Assembly: GCA_963969395.1 (NCBI GenBank)
Contig: OZ017795.1
Span: 23,665,063-23,729,062 of the forward strand
Reading direction: 5' to 3'
From: Pseudoscleropodium purum
Taxonomy: Eukaryota; Streptophyta; Bryopsida; Hypnales; Brachytheciaceae
DNA length: 64,000 nucleotides
The notes under the pieces: model-generated
Seen by the model: the letters and a program-made list of their open reading frames with translations, nothing else
What the model was told of the DNA's origin: nothing
Database searches by the model: none
In this document: positions 35,347 to 45,896 of the stretch, piece after piece
Position numbering within the stretch: position 1 is the first letter of the stretch
Layout: each line of letters starts with the position of its first letter
Translations under genes and position numbers: made by a program

Positions 35347-37579
35347 ATTCTAAAGTCCCAAGGCCATTTTTATGTCAAAAACCACTGAAAATTGTCATTT
35401 TTGTTGAGTTCATTCAAGAAAACAAAAAGAATTATTTTCATAGAATCTAACTTAGGATCTTATACTTCACTTGTTTTAGCTCATGTAGTAAAAATTTCAT
35501 GAAGTTTGACCATATAGATTGGAAGATATACATTAGAGCCAAAATTCCCAATAAATGCCACCTTGCACGTTGCCACCATGGCATCTAAGGCGATGACATC
35601 AGATTGGACTTGGGGTGCCACCAATTGATTTAGGGTGTTGGAAATGGTATAATAAGTATATACCCAATGTACCATGTCCCTATTTCTGATTAAAAAAGGA
35701 CTATAGGAACTCATGTACTTTGCTAGGACTTGTACCAAGGGCAGAAACTGGTAGTGGAGCTACAAATGTTAGTCTTTGATGTGATGTTTTGTCAATTTGG
35801 TGGGAATTTCAAATTGACTCAAATCTAGTTTTCAGTACAAACCATTGTCGAAACTCCAAAAACTCAACGCTGATTTTTGTCAATTGACATTGTTTACCTA
35901 TGTATGATTTGTAGTTGCAGTTTGTTTAAAACACTCTATTGGAAATGGTCTGTCAAATTGACTCAAATCTAGTCTCCAATACGAGTCATTGCCCAAATTC
36001 CAGAAACTCAATACTAATTTTTGTCAATCAATATTGTTTATCTATGTATGATTTGTAGTTGTGGTTTGTTGGAAACGATTTGTTGAATACAAATTGCCAT
36101 CCAACCATAAATCCATGTTGGTGGCTCTAAATTCTCTCAAGGTTGGAAACTCTAATTTAAAGATTTGGTGACCAATTCTAACACCTTTTTTCACAATAGG
36201 TGCAAATCTATTATCAAGAGCCTCAAATGATGTATAGGAACTACTTTTTCGTGTATTAGTAACATCTTGAAACGCCATCTTACCTAACCAAATCTAAATC
36301 TCTGTATTCAAAACCAATCTAAATTCCTCAAAGTTAGTGAACTTATGGATTGTGGCAATAAATGTGACCAATTCATTTGTCGGGAGATGGCTTGTACTAT
36401 GTGACTTAGGGAGCATCTTTACATTGATATTCCCTCTAAAAGTCCATATTCATTAACATCATTGTACTTTGCTAGGACAATTACTGAAGTTAGTGGCTAA
36501 CAAGTTCAAAAACTAGAAACCCTAACTACACCGCAAGCCAAAGCCAAATGGTATTTGTAGCCAACAATATAATAGTGATTGAAGTATATTAAAGAATTGG
36601 ATGTCTTCATTGAAACAAGTTGTAAGTTACCAACATGGACAACAAATATACGCGTATTTGCAGCACGACCATTGCCATGTATGCTATGCTTGAGTATTGT
36701 CTCACCACCTCATCCTCTACCACCCATAGTTCATTGGTGGGTAGGTTTGATGGAAACATTCCGAATTGACTATATAAATGGAATTATGCCTTTTTCAAAT
36801 ACCAAACAATTAATTTCCAAGCCAAAAGTACTAGGCATCCAGAGACCCCAATTTTAACACTAACTTACAATTTTAGATGACTTTGACCGCCATTTGTGGA
36901 ATTCTTTTGCACTATAGACTTTGAATTTAAATTTTCTATGTTGAAGAATTGAATTGAAATTCTTGAAATTTAAAATAAAAAAAACATACTTGATTTTTGT
37001 TCTTTAAGAAATTGTTATGTAGAAGTAGGTCCAAGATTGAAAAAAGAAAACTAAATTATTAATAGCTCCACGATGGAATTGAAAGATTGTAATTCCAATG
37101 GAGAAATTGCTTTAGCAAGCAAACACAACATTCTCAAAAAAGAATTGTGAAAAATTGTGAAAATTGCATTTAGTGATGAATCCTATAAGTTATTTTTTTT
37201 CAAAAGATGCTTAAATTGCCCCAAAAATTATATTGTCCCTAACTTTCTTATTATTAGTCCAAATAGAACAAATCAAAGCTTACAAATATAATATTAGAGA
37301 AAAATAGAGAAAAATATAACATTTTAGGAAAAATTCTTAGAATTTATTTTGATTTTTTACGATTATTTTTGTGTTGCCAGCTAAGTTCAATTCTAGGCTT
37401 TTTGTGGTATAACTTTTGCTCCTGGGCACCAATTGATATAAAAAAAAATATATTTCCACAAAGCTAATCAGTTTTTCTATATTGTAGAAAAGTTTTAAAA
37501 AAATTTACCAAAAATTGAGGTCACAATGACTTGCCTAAAATTTGATTTGTCCCTCGAGGGGACAATGGGACTTTAGGGG
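35347..37579 (-). mobile_element. piggyBac-like element, 2.2 kb, decayed
   Basis: The right end is GGGACTTTAGGGG followed by TTAA (37580-37583). The left end is ATTCTAAAGTCCC preceded by ATAA (35343-35346), a one-base variant of TTAA. Copy 1 of the duplication has the empty site TCATAATTG at about 17057, which places both borders. The element is the longest of the TTAA family here and the only one with a recognisable transposase remnant, read on the minus strand. An internal direct duplication of about 140 bp lies at 35810-35935 and 35950-36069. Confidence 0.8.
36005..36965 (-). pseudogene. Decayed piggyBac-type transposase
   Basis: Reading the minus strand across frames gives blocks in the order of a piggyBac catalytic core. 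Near 36920-36870 the translation is SIVQKNSTNGGQSHLKL, which lines up with the family pattern around SIDE, FKGR and SHLKQ; the catalytic first Asp and Glu are replaced. After a stop and frameshift comes MPSTFGLEINCLVFEKG (about 36839-36789), like the P..FG.K..CL....G segment. Further on is GGETILKHSIHGNGRAAN, in the place of the G.G..VV..L....G.G block. An open stretch at 36278-36042 ends ATNMDLWLDGNLYSTNR, similar in position to the later W.D...V..LST block. Several stops and shifts make it non-functional. Family assignment is by motif order only; the TTAA-flanked host element supports it. Confidence 0.55.
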
Positions 37580-37606
37580 TTAATCTTATACAAATGAATT
37601 GATCTT

Positions 37607-38084
37607 GTAGGAAAAAAATAATAATTTTATTTGTAAAAAAATTTAAAATACAAATTTCAATATAGTATTTAAAAATTAAAAAAATATATAAAATGATTCC
37701 AAATGTTTTGAAGATTTTCCAAACAACACAAAAATAATATCAATAGTTAAATTCCAAAATTGACATGTTTGTAAATTTTTTATAATTTTGAAGGATTCAA
37801 TTTTTTCAATTTTGACTTTCTATTATTTTTCTTTGAAAATGTGTATAAATTTGAAAGGCTTTATAATTTATATTTTTTTAAATTAAAAAATATAAAATTT
37901 GCCTTAGAATCCAATCCAATTCTTTTTTGGATACGGGGAGGGGGGTATTCATCTTCTCAAAAAAATTCTTCCTCAGAAGTTGCGTTTTTTGTCTATAAAG
38001 TAGATCATCCAAAAAATTTATAATCTAAAAATTTATTGGTCAATATTTTTCACAATTAATTCCATGCACTAGTCAAAATAGTCC
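37607..38084. other. AT-rich spacer
   Basis: Sequence right of the duplication border. It is extremely AT-rich, apart from a G-run near 37938-37950. No gene is supported. Confidence 0.5.
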
Positions 38085-38088
38085 TTAA

Positions 38089-39053
38089 CCCCTTACCGCC
38101 AAAGGGGACCTAAAGTGTCCTCACATTGTTTCAAGTCAAATTCAAAGTGTTGTAACTTTTGCATCCAACGTCCAAATTCAGTATAACTTGTTGGAAAATT
38201 TGCACTCTATATTCTAGTTTGTGTGGTAAGATTTATAGATCAATCCAAAATTAACTCATTAATTTGAAGCCAATCAAAGTTTAGAAGTTCAATTTGGATC
38301 TACCAAAGTGCATTTTTTGGCTGAAACTTTTGGGGGTTGTATCTCCTTCATCCAATATTTGTTTTTAATAAAATTTATTGTATTATGTTTCCTTTGAAGT
38401 TTAGATACTATGATAAAATTTTCAGGTTAATCCAAATTGTTTGGAATGTTTGGAAGCAATTCGAAGTTCAAAATCCTGACATTCTTGGATTATGGTGAAC
38501 TTTGGCAGCTTGTTTCTTCTTCATAAAGGATTTGTTTTCAATCATTTTTTTGGAAAAGTTGCGCATACTAGTCTAGTTTGTGTGGCTAAAATTTCCTATC
38601 AATCCAAGAAGTTATGAAGGATTGATAAGCATTTTAGTAGAAGGAGGTTTAACCTTAGATGTGTTTTTTGCAACTTTTCTTGCCTCTTTTTTGACATTTG
38701 CAAGCCATTTTGAAAACGTATTGAGTCAATTTATTGATATTTTTTTAATATGTTTCTATGTTGGTTTTGAATCACTTCATAGTTTTAAGTTTTCTCATTT
38801 GAGTGAGCTTAAAAATCAAATTTCACCTCCAAGTGTGTTACTAGGAAAATTTTAGCATCTTTTTTCAGCACTAAAACATTATAATCTTTCAATCTATACG
38901 GTCAAATGACTCCAAATTTGATTCACATTATCTACAACATGTCCACTACAAGATTGTATTATTAAGATCTTTATAACTTAGTGAAATTTACATCCATATC
39001 ACTTCAAAAGCACTCATGTTTTAGAACCCAAAATGGCCTTAGGCGGTGAGGGT
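38089..39053. mobile_element. TTAA-family element, about 965 bp
   Basis: The left end is TTAA (38085-38088) then CCCCTTACCGCCAAAGG. The right end is CCTTAGGCGGTGAGGG followed by TTTAA. The inverted ends share an ACCGCC block distinct from the CCTAAAGGACC ends of other copies, so this is a subfamily. No intact ORF. Confidence 0.72.
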
Positions 39054-39180
39054 TTAATTTTGTATGGATAATATTAAAAATTTCAAGCACATCTACAATC
39101 CATGTACAAAAAAATATCAAAGTGGGACAATGCATCAAAAAACTCCACTGTCAAAAAGTTGTTGGGCCTTGAGGAATTAA

Positions 39181-40042
39181 CCCTTAAACACACAAGCATC
39201 CAAAAAGTGAATGTGCCTTGGTCAACCTTGATTACAACTTTTAAAGTAACTATCTTTGGAATTTGATTTCAACTAAGAAAACAAAACTTGAAATTTTTTG
39301 TTTCTATTCCATTTTAAAGTTTTGAAAAATATCTAAAACTAAAAAAGTTATTGCAATTGAAAGCTCCCTATGTTAAAATCCAAAGAACACAATATGGTGT
39401 GCTTTTCTTTCATAATTTTTTTTAATGTATTTTGAACTTAAATTATAATCTATGTCTCTCATTCTACTTTTCATTTACAGTAAAAATTATAGACTATTCT
39501 AATTTATATTGTAATTCATATAATTTTAGTTCCACCTTCAGCTTTGAAAAATCATAGTAATTTTTTTTTCCTTCAAAATTATTGAAAAAAATTCAAAATA
39601 AATAGAAAATTTATTTTTCTACTAGCAAAAAATATAAAAATTTTGTACATCAATTAAATAAAAGGTTAAATTTGGTTTGATGGTCAAATTTGACTTCATA
39701 GTGTTTGATGTGGCTATTTTGGGTGTAAAATACAAAACAAACAATTGAAAATTTTTCATACTAATCTCCATTGTTACTTTTATCTTTCGAGAAAATTTCA
39801 AATAATTTGGATTGTTTTTGCTATTTTTATGTTCATTTTATGGATTTATGTTCATTTTTGCAACAAAAATGATAACAATTAGAAATTTTCATGAGACAAA
39901 TTGCAATTTCTCAGAGTGATATAGAAATCAGAGTTTCAAGTAGTAAAAGTATCATATTGTTGTTTAAACACTATTGGAAAGGCTAAAATTAACTCATATA
40001 AGAAATTTGACCCATTTCACAATGGATTAAGTCCTTAAGGGG
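39181..40042. mobile_element. TTAA-family element, 862 bp
   Basis: Flanked by TTAA at 39177-39180 and 40043-40046. The left end starts CCCTTAAACACAC; the right end closes GTCCTTAAGGGG. It lies about 125 bp from the preceding element. The interior is AT-rich and non-coding. Confidence 0.7.
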
Positions 40043-40046
40043 TTAA

Positions 40047-43000
40047 GATGTATATTACTTGTTTAAAATTGTAAAACTTGATTTTTCATTCTTGAAAGGT
40101 GTTGAGTAGAAGGTTGCACAAGATAGAATGTAAAACTAAATTATACTTGCTCGAAGATGGAAACTTTAGAAAAACAAATATCCTATTACTTCCAAAAGGG
40201 TATTTAGTAGAGGAAAATAAAAAATCTATTCTTAGATCCCTCTTCAAATGTAAATTAAACATCATGACAGAAATTTATTTTTGAAAGGTAATCTCTAGAT
40301 TCATCACTTTGGATGATTAAATTGTTATACTATATGATAACACTCTTATCAACTAATGTCCTAAGTCTTTATATCATAGAATCCCTCTATCATTTTTATT
40401 ATTTCAAAACTCAAAAAATTTAGAAATTATTTTCTTGCATATTCAACTAAATGATATTGCTCTAGACTACTACGAAAATGTATAGAATAAATTAAAAAAA
40501 TTGGCCCACGTGGATTGCAAGACAATTTGTAGTGAAGGGAAGAAAATCATTTTTATTTGCACCTTGTCTAACTATATTTTTAAGCTTTGAATCTTTTTAT
40601 TCAAAAATTTTGCACTATCGATATTGAATGAAAAATTTGCTACCATGGACAAATACCAAAAAATATTTTCCATGACTTTGATTTCTACAATCTCATTAAT
40701 TATAAGACATGAAAGTCTAATGTTTTGTAAATACAATCATACAAAATCAACCTTAGAAGAAGATCTCATGGTCAAATAACTAAAACAAATTGTAACTATA
40801 TTTTACCATACATATTATGAAGGAAGGTCATTTTGAAGTCATTTGAGCTTGAAAACACCATAGAAATTTTAAGGCTTACAAATTCTTTTCTTTGGAAAAG
40901 TTGACAATGCCACTATGAGGAAATTTCCAACACCATCCTCTCCAATTGCATTCAAGCAATTCCATTAAAAACAACTAGATGAAAATTTAAAATTCTTTGT
41001 TCCTTAGAGGAGTATAAGTCATCTAAAGGTCTTTCTTTGGCGTCACCAATATTTGAAGATTAAATACTATCGAAGGAAATCAATTCCTGACCAATATTCT
41101 ATATTAGAAATATAGGTTATTTTCTTTCCATGTACAAAAGATGAACAATGTTTAATTATAGCACAATTCTTGATACAATTGTGGCACATTATGATTGGTT
41201 AACAAGACTTTCAATATTGCGACCATCCTTTAGTGGATTTTACAACCAAACCTTGGTTGGAAAAAGAAAGGTCTATATCACCAATATAGAAGAAACAAGA
41301 AACATCAACTGAAAAATTCCTAGTAATTATGTTTTGAGAACAAAATCTGAAAAATTATGGAAACCTTTTGAACTCTATTTCAAGTACAAAAACATTGGCC
41401 TAGTGGTTTAGAAGATCTTGATGTACATCACAAACAAAACAATCAAACAAACACCTCTTTTAATATAGTATAGACTAGTGTGCAATGTGCAATTGCCACA
41501 ACCATTGTATGTCATTTGTAATTGCCAAAAGTTACAACAAATTCTTCCTTAAATTTCTTTTCACATCAATTTTCTTACTCTTGAAATTATTTATAGTACT
41601 ATTCTATAATATTATGATTATTTGAATTTTTGCATTATATTTTTTTTATAAATTTTTTCAGAACACAAAAATATTATGCCAACTTTTTTTAAGATTAAAA
41701 ATACAAGTAAAAAAAATACAAGTGCAAGTAAAAATCAAATATGGATAAAAACAGAAATAGAAGTGAATCAAAGTTAATCAAATCAAAGTGAATCAAAAGT
41801 ACAAGTGCAAATGAAAATAAAACTATAAGTAAAAGTAGAAATAGAAATAATAGTGAAATGAAAATAAAGATATAATCAAACATGAAAAAAATCAACATGA
41901 TTTCATGATGGTAAAAGCGTTCTATTAATAGCTCTTCAATCTATAGCTAGCTCAACAACCTAGTGGCTTTCCACAACCAATTTTCAAAATTCTGTCCATT
42001 TTTCTAATTTAGGAGGGCAAAAATACTTCAAAATCCAATATCTTTAGTCTCATCATTCAAAACACTACAAAATTTGCTTTGTTTCCCCCCGCCAAGGACT
42101 TTGCATTATATTGAATATTTTGCAACCAAGAGCTTTTAGTAATGACCAATAATATTAAGTAGTTAGATTCTTTAATATTTTGGTAAATAACAAGTTGTTG
42201 TAATGACCAATATAGATTTGCTTTTGTGGTGGATACCCAATTAAGAGACTGATAAAATAAAGACCTTCCTATTTAAATGATTGAAAAATGCTTATTCTAA
42301 TCATGTTTTTTTGGCTTTTGAGTATTATATTTTTTTTCTCTTTCACATAGATAGGTAAAAATTCCGGTCTTCAAAGAAGGCTACTATAAATAAAGTATCT
42401 ATTTGTGATGACAATGAGCCAATGTCCAATGGAACAAGACTTTTTCTTTCAATTATGAGCTTATGTTAGCTATGACATGATTACTGCTTCTAATACTACA
42501 AAAATGAATGGATGAAAGCAAAAGTGCTCTTTCTATCAATTTCTAGAGGTAGTGGAATATTAGCCTCTTGATTTGATTATTGAAAGGCAATCCTATGACT
42601 TCAAACACATTTTTACACCTTCAGTAATTGCAATTTAGTCAATTTTATAGACTACAAAGAATATGTACAAGAAGCCCATCTAGGGATACCAAGACATGTA
42701 GACATGTTTGCGGACATGAGGTCTACAATGTCCAGTGACATTCATAAAAAAATGCCATCTGCCATTGTCTCTTTCATCCGTCCACTTTGTCTATCACAAC
42801 CGTCAGTGTCTAACAATTGGACTGTGTGTGCTTGATCGGATGGCTTGAATGTGGCGGACAATTGAGCGACTACTTGCCATTTGCCCTATCCGTCGAGTGG
42901 GACGGACGGGTGGGATGATGTACTATTGCAGAGAATTGAGTGGCCAGTGATACTAGATATAAATGGTCTCAAAATTCAATTTTCAAGTACACTAGTGCGC

Positions 43001-43500
43001 CCCATGCTATTGCCATAGTCTCAAGGAAGAAGAAAAAATAATTTTTAAATTTTTTTAAATCATAAAAACTTCAAAATTCAATAACTTTCATGCCTTAGGT
43101 CAGAATGCCACGAAACCAAGCCCGTGCACCCCTCCTTGTCGAGGGCTTTCCAAAGATACCAAACACATAAATGTGAGACATACAATCCGAAAGATTTCAA
43201 CATAACAAACAAAACAAAACAAACAACCTAATTTAATAGGAGGATTAAAACCACACGTTACAAAATATTTTGAAACCCTAAATTTTAGGGTGATACAAGT
43301 GCACTAAACTTTATTTATGTGTCCAATTTTTTTTTTTTAAATGTTATTTTTAACCTTAATCTAAAACATTTTGTCTAACATGAAGATCATTTGGGGATGG
43401 AGGCAATAATTAAGTTTAAGTGATGTCCTAGTAATATTTCAAACCCTCAAGCTTTTGCAAATACCATCCAACACAATGCTTGCAGGTGACTGCAAATAAT
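40047..43500. other. AT-rich region with faint traces of coding sequence
   Basis: At about 40920-41480 a plus-strand reading crosses few stops and gives protein-like blocks such as HYDWLTRLSILRPSFSGFYN and KSEKLWKPFELYFKYKN. These may come from a decayed transposon gene of unknown type. The open stretch at 40099-40284 (LYLLEDGNFRKTNILLLPKG) may belong to the same relic. GGACGG-rich sequence at 42780-42920 recalls the hAT-like MITE at 18686. Nothing else is supported. Confidence 0.3.
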
Positions 43501-44451
43501 ATTTGATTGTCCTATTCATTCATTCTCAACCTCCCAAACCGGCAGAATTTTGGCCATAACTTTTTGCGTTGTTCCTCTCAAAGGACTAGAAAATCCAAAG
43601 CATACTAAGTTAAAGGTACGCTCATACAATCCTGACTTTGTGTGCCACTCATACAATCGAGTGGATCGACTCGGTTGGCCTCGGTCTATGACACAAAAGT
43701 TTCCACTTACCATTCAGAAGCAACACTTGAAAAGACACTTCAACAACTGCAACTCCATCTCAAAGAGAAAGACCACACCAGTGATTCCGCATATGGAATC
43801 AACCGATTAGACAACATGAAAGTCAAAAACTGGCACACAAATTCTTTGAGTCTTCAATAATACTCTTTCAACCATCGAGCTTCCCACTCGACTTTATTTC
43901 CAGTCACTTTAAACTGGTCATCTAGAAAATTGACAGAAGATTCCAACATCCTGTGCTCGTCTACTCGTAGAAAAACTTGCACAACGTCGTGCGTCCTCTA
44001 AAAGAATGGGCAACATGTTACATACATTATTAACAAACCGATATATCCTATATTCTCAGAACTGCGTGCACCCTAACTCCTGCTCAATTGACATCTGATG
44101 CAAAGGACATACGCTCACCCTCGAGCAATCCCAGACTTGTCTAGCTCCAAGTACTCTTTTTGGTGACCAGGTGAACTCTATTCTACTATTCCAGGCGACG
44201 CAAAAATGAAAATGAAATGAAACCTCTGATGATCTAATGAATAAGCCAACCAAGTTTTCTGATAACGAGAAGGTGCTAGGCCAAAGGACTAAGTGAAGAA
44301 CCATCCGAAGAAAGTCTCAAAACTGACAGTTTAGAATGAGATTTTGGAATTTGTCTCGGAGACATCCAACCAGGCTGAAGAGCACGGAAGGAATTGAAAA
44401 GAGCATGGAGTGGACCTGGTTTAAATGGAAAAGCTCAAGTGCAGGAGCACA
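43501..44451. other. 3' flank of the syntaxin gene
   Basis: This should contain the 3' UTR of the minus-strand syntaxin gene just below 44452. Short overlapping open stretches on both strands at 43516-43860 are not convincing. No poly(A) tract is visible that would mark the syntaxin gene as a retrocopy. Confidence 0.4.
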
Positions 44452-45231
44452 TCAAGCCAGCAAGATGACCAGAAAGGCGAACAAGACCGTCCCAACGATC
44501 GCCAAAATGACGCATTTCCAATACTCGGACGACTTGTGGCTCTTGGCAGCACGGGCGAGATGGATGTTTGCTTGGACAGTTGATGACGCTGAGCTCTCTA
44601 TGTTTGCTTCGATGTCGTCAATTACGTATCCCTGATTGGCAACAATCTGCGCCAAGTCCTTAAAAATCTCGCTCACTTCCCCTATTTGCTGTTGAATCTC
44701 TTGAATGCCCTGCTCCCGCTCTTCAATCACAACAGCATTGTACATAACCTCGGATTCATTTGCTTCAACAACCAATCGCTGCCGCAGCAAGGGGGCCTCC
44801 TCGTCGCGACCTGAAGATTCCGATTCGGGCAAGGAGGAAACGGGAGGAAGAACAGGGGCATACTTGCGCTGACGAGTCTGCGCGGCTTTTTGTGCGCTTT
44901 GAAACTCCAGCAACACGGCCTGAAAATCTTTTGCCAGTTTCGCATCACGAACCTTCTTACTGGTGCTCGCGGAAGTCTGATGATCTGTCTCGTTCGCCTC
45001 TTTCAGTTTCACCACCGTCTCTTCCACAAGCAGGCTTATCTTTTGTTCAGTCGCATGCAGTTTCTCACGAAGTCCATGATTATCCCGAGGCGTCCCAAGC
45101 TGGTTCACCAGACGCTTGTAGGTCGAGACACTAGTATTGATCCGAAATACCCCCGCTGCCACCACATCGCTGCGCTCTTGCTTCGGCAATCCAGCAGCGC
45201 TCTTCCCTGTCTCAATATCCTCGAAACTCAT
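44452..45231 (-). CDS. SYP2-class (PEP12/VAM3-like) Qa-SNARE syntaxin, intronless
   Basis: A 259-residue syntaxin of the plant SYP2 group, which mediates membrane fusion at the prevacuolar compartment and vacuole. The start at 45231 (MSFEDIETG) fits the MSFQDLE start of the family; the frame stays open for 15 more codons to an ATG at 45276, but that extension is not family-like. The N-terminal Habc region contains VAAGVFRINTSVSTYKRLVN and LREKLHATEQKISLLVEE. The SNARE motif (about residues 167-229) contains EEREQGIQEIQQQIGEVSEI and FKDLAQIVANQGYVIDDIE, with the central-layer glutamine in this part. A hydrophobic tail anchor (WKCVILAIVGTVLFAFLVIL) ends the protein, so it should be C-terminally inserted. 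It is one uninterrupted exon. Surrounding genes are unrelated. Confidence 0.93.
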   Translation of the reverse strand: MSFEDIETGKSAAGLPKQERSDVVAAGVFRINTSVSTYKRLVNQLGTPRDNHGLREKLHATEQKISLLVEETVVKLKEANETDHQTSASTSKKVRDAKLAKDFQAVLLEFQSAQKAAQTRQRKYAPVLPPVSSLPESESSGRDEEAPLLRQRLVVEANESEVMYNAVVIEEREQGIQEIQQQIGEVSEIFKDLAQIVANQGYVIDDIEANIESSASSTVQANIHLARAAKSHKSSEYWKCVILAIVGTVLFAFLVILLA

Positions 45232-45890
45232 GACGCCACAACGGGCACAAAACCGTCCCCCTCTCGTCCTCTTCAAACCACCAACCCCTCAATCAACAAC
45301 CCAAACAATTCCTCTAAAACCGCCGCACCCAAAATCTGCACCTATATCGAAATTACACGCGAAATTCGCACAAAAACAGTTCCGAACAGCGGAATTGGAC
45401 CCAAATCTGGACCGATCGAAGAAACCCTAACGCGGAGAGTCCAAGAATAACCAAACGCGCCTGAGGGTCTAAACCCCACGGCTGTATCCGCCGATTCGCA
45501 CCATAGAACAGAGCAGAAAGTATCAGAGAAATTTGCAAACAGAGAAGATTTAGAAACAGGGAACGGAGATGGCGATGGTAACGATTGTCGGTGAAGAAAA
45601 GAGTGTGAATTTCGCGACGGGTTTCGCAAAAAACTGGCTGACGCGTTTCGGCAGAGCGGGACTGACGCCGGATTCCTTTTGTGCAAGTTGGCGACGAAAC
45701 ATGCGCCTCAAGGCAGCTCGCCTATGGATGAATGAGGAAGTTCATCCAAAGTGGGTGGCTGGATGATTAGAGAACTTCTGCCGCGTGGCGTCGTCGTATG
45801 GGCTGATGTATGAGTGATTTTCTTTCAGTACAATCAGAAGTTTGAACCCCCAGATTCCGCTAAATTATGTTCTCAGTTCTCACTTGATGT
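45232..45890. other. Promoter and 5' UTR region of the syntaxin gene
   Basis: Moderately GC-rich DNA directly upstream of the syntaxin ATG. A plus-strand frame at 45569-45766 (MAMVTIVGEEKSVNFATGFA) is open but resembles nothing and probably lies in the promoter; a divergent small gene cannot be excluded. Confidence 0.45.
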
Positions 45891-45896
45891 TATTAT

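Larger units (their letters stand above)
24641..37606. repeat. Segmental duplication, copy 2
   Basis: A direct copy of 8597-17088, expanded by insertions at 25206-25652, 33122-33369, 33428-34666 and 35347-37579, and by extra DNA at about 32150-32580 and 27433-27580. At 26624-26915 a MITE sits where copy 1 has unrelated sequence. The gene-bearing core (27569-32100) is nearly identical to copy 1. Because copy 1 lacks these insertions, alignment exposes their target-site duplications. Confidence 0.93.

Noticed and set aside
35481..35738. 85-codon minus-strand ORF containing IALDAMVATCK, which at first looked like the piggyBac first-Asp motif
   Set aside because: Better-ordered core motifs were found at 36.9-36.5 kb in the same element, so this ORF lies too far downstream to be that motif; the match is weak.
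45569..45766. Divergent small ORF upstream of the syntaxin
   Set aside because: It has no homology or splice context and lies in what should be promoter DNA; not called as a gene.
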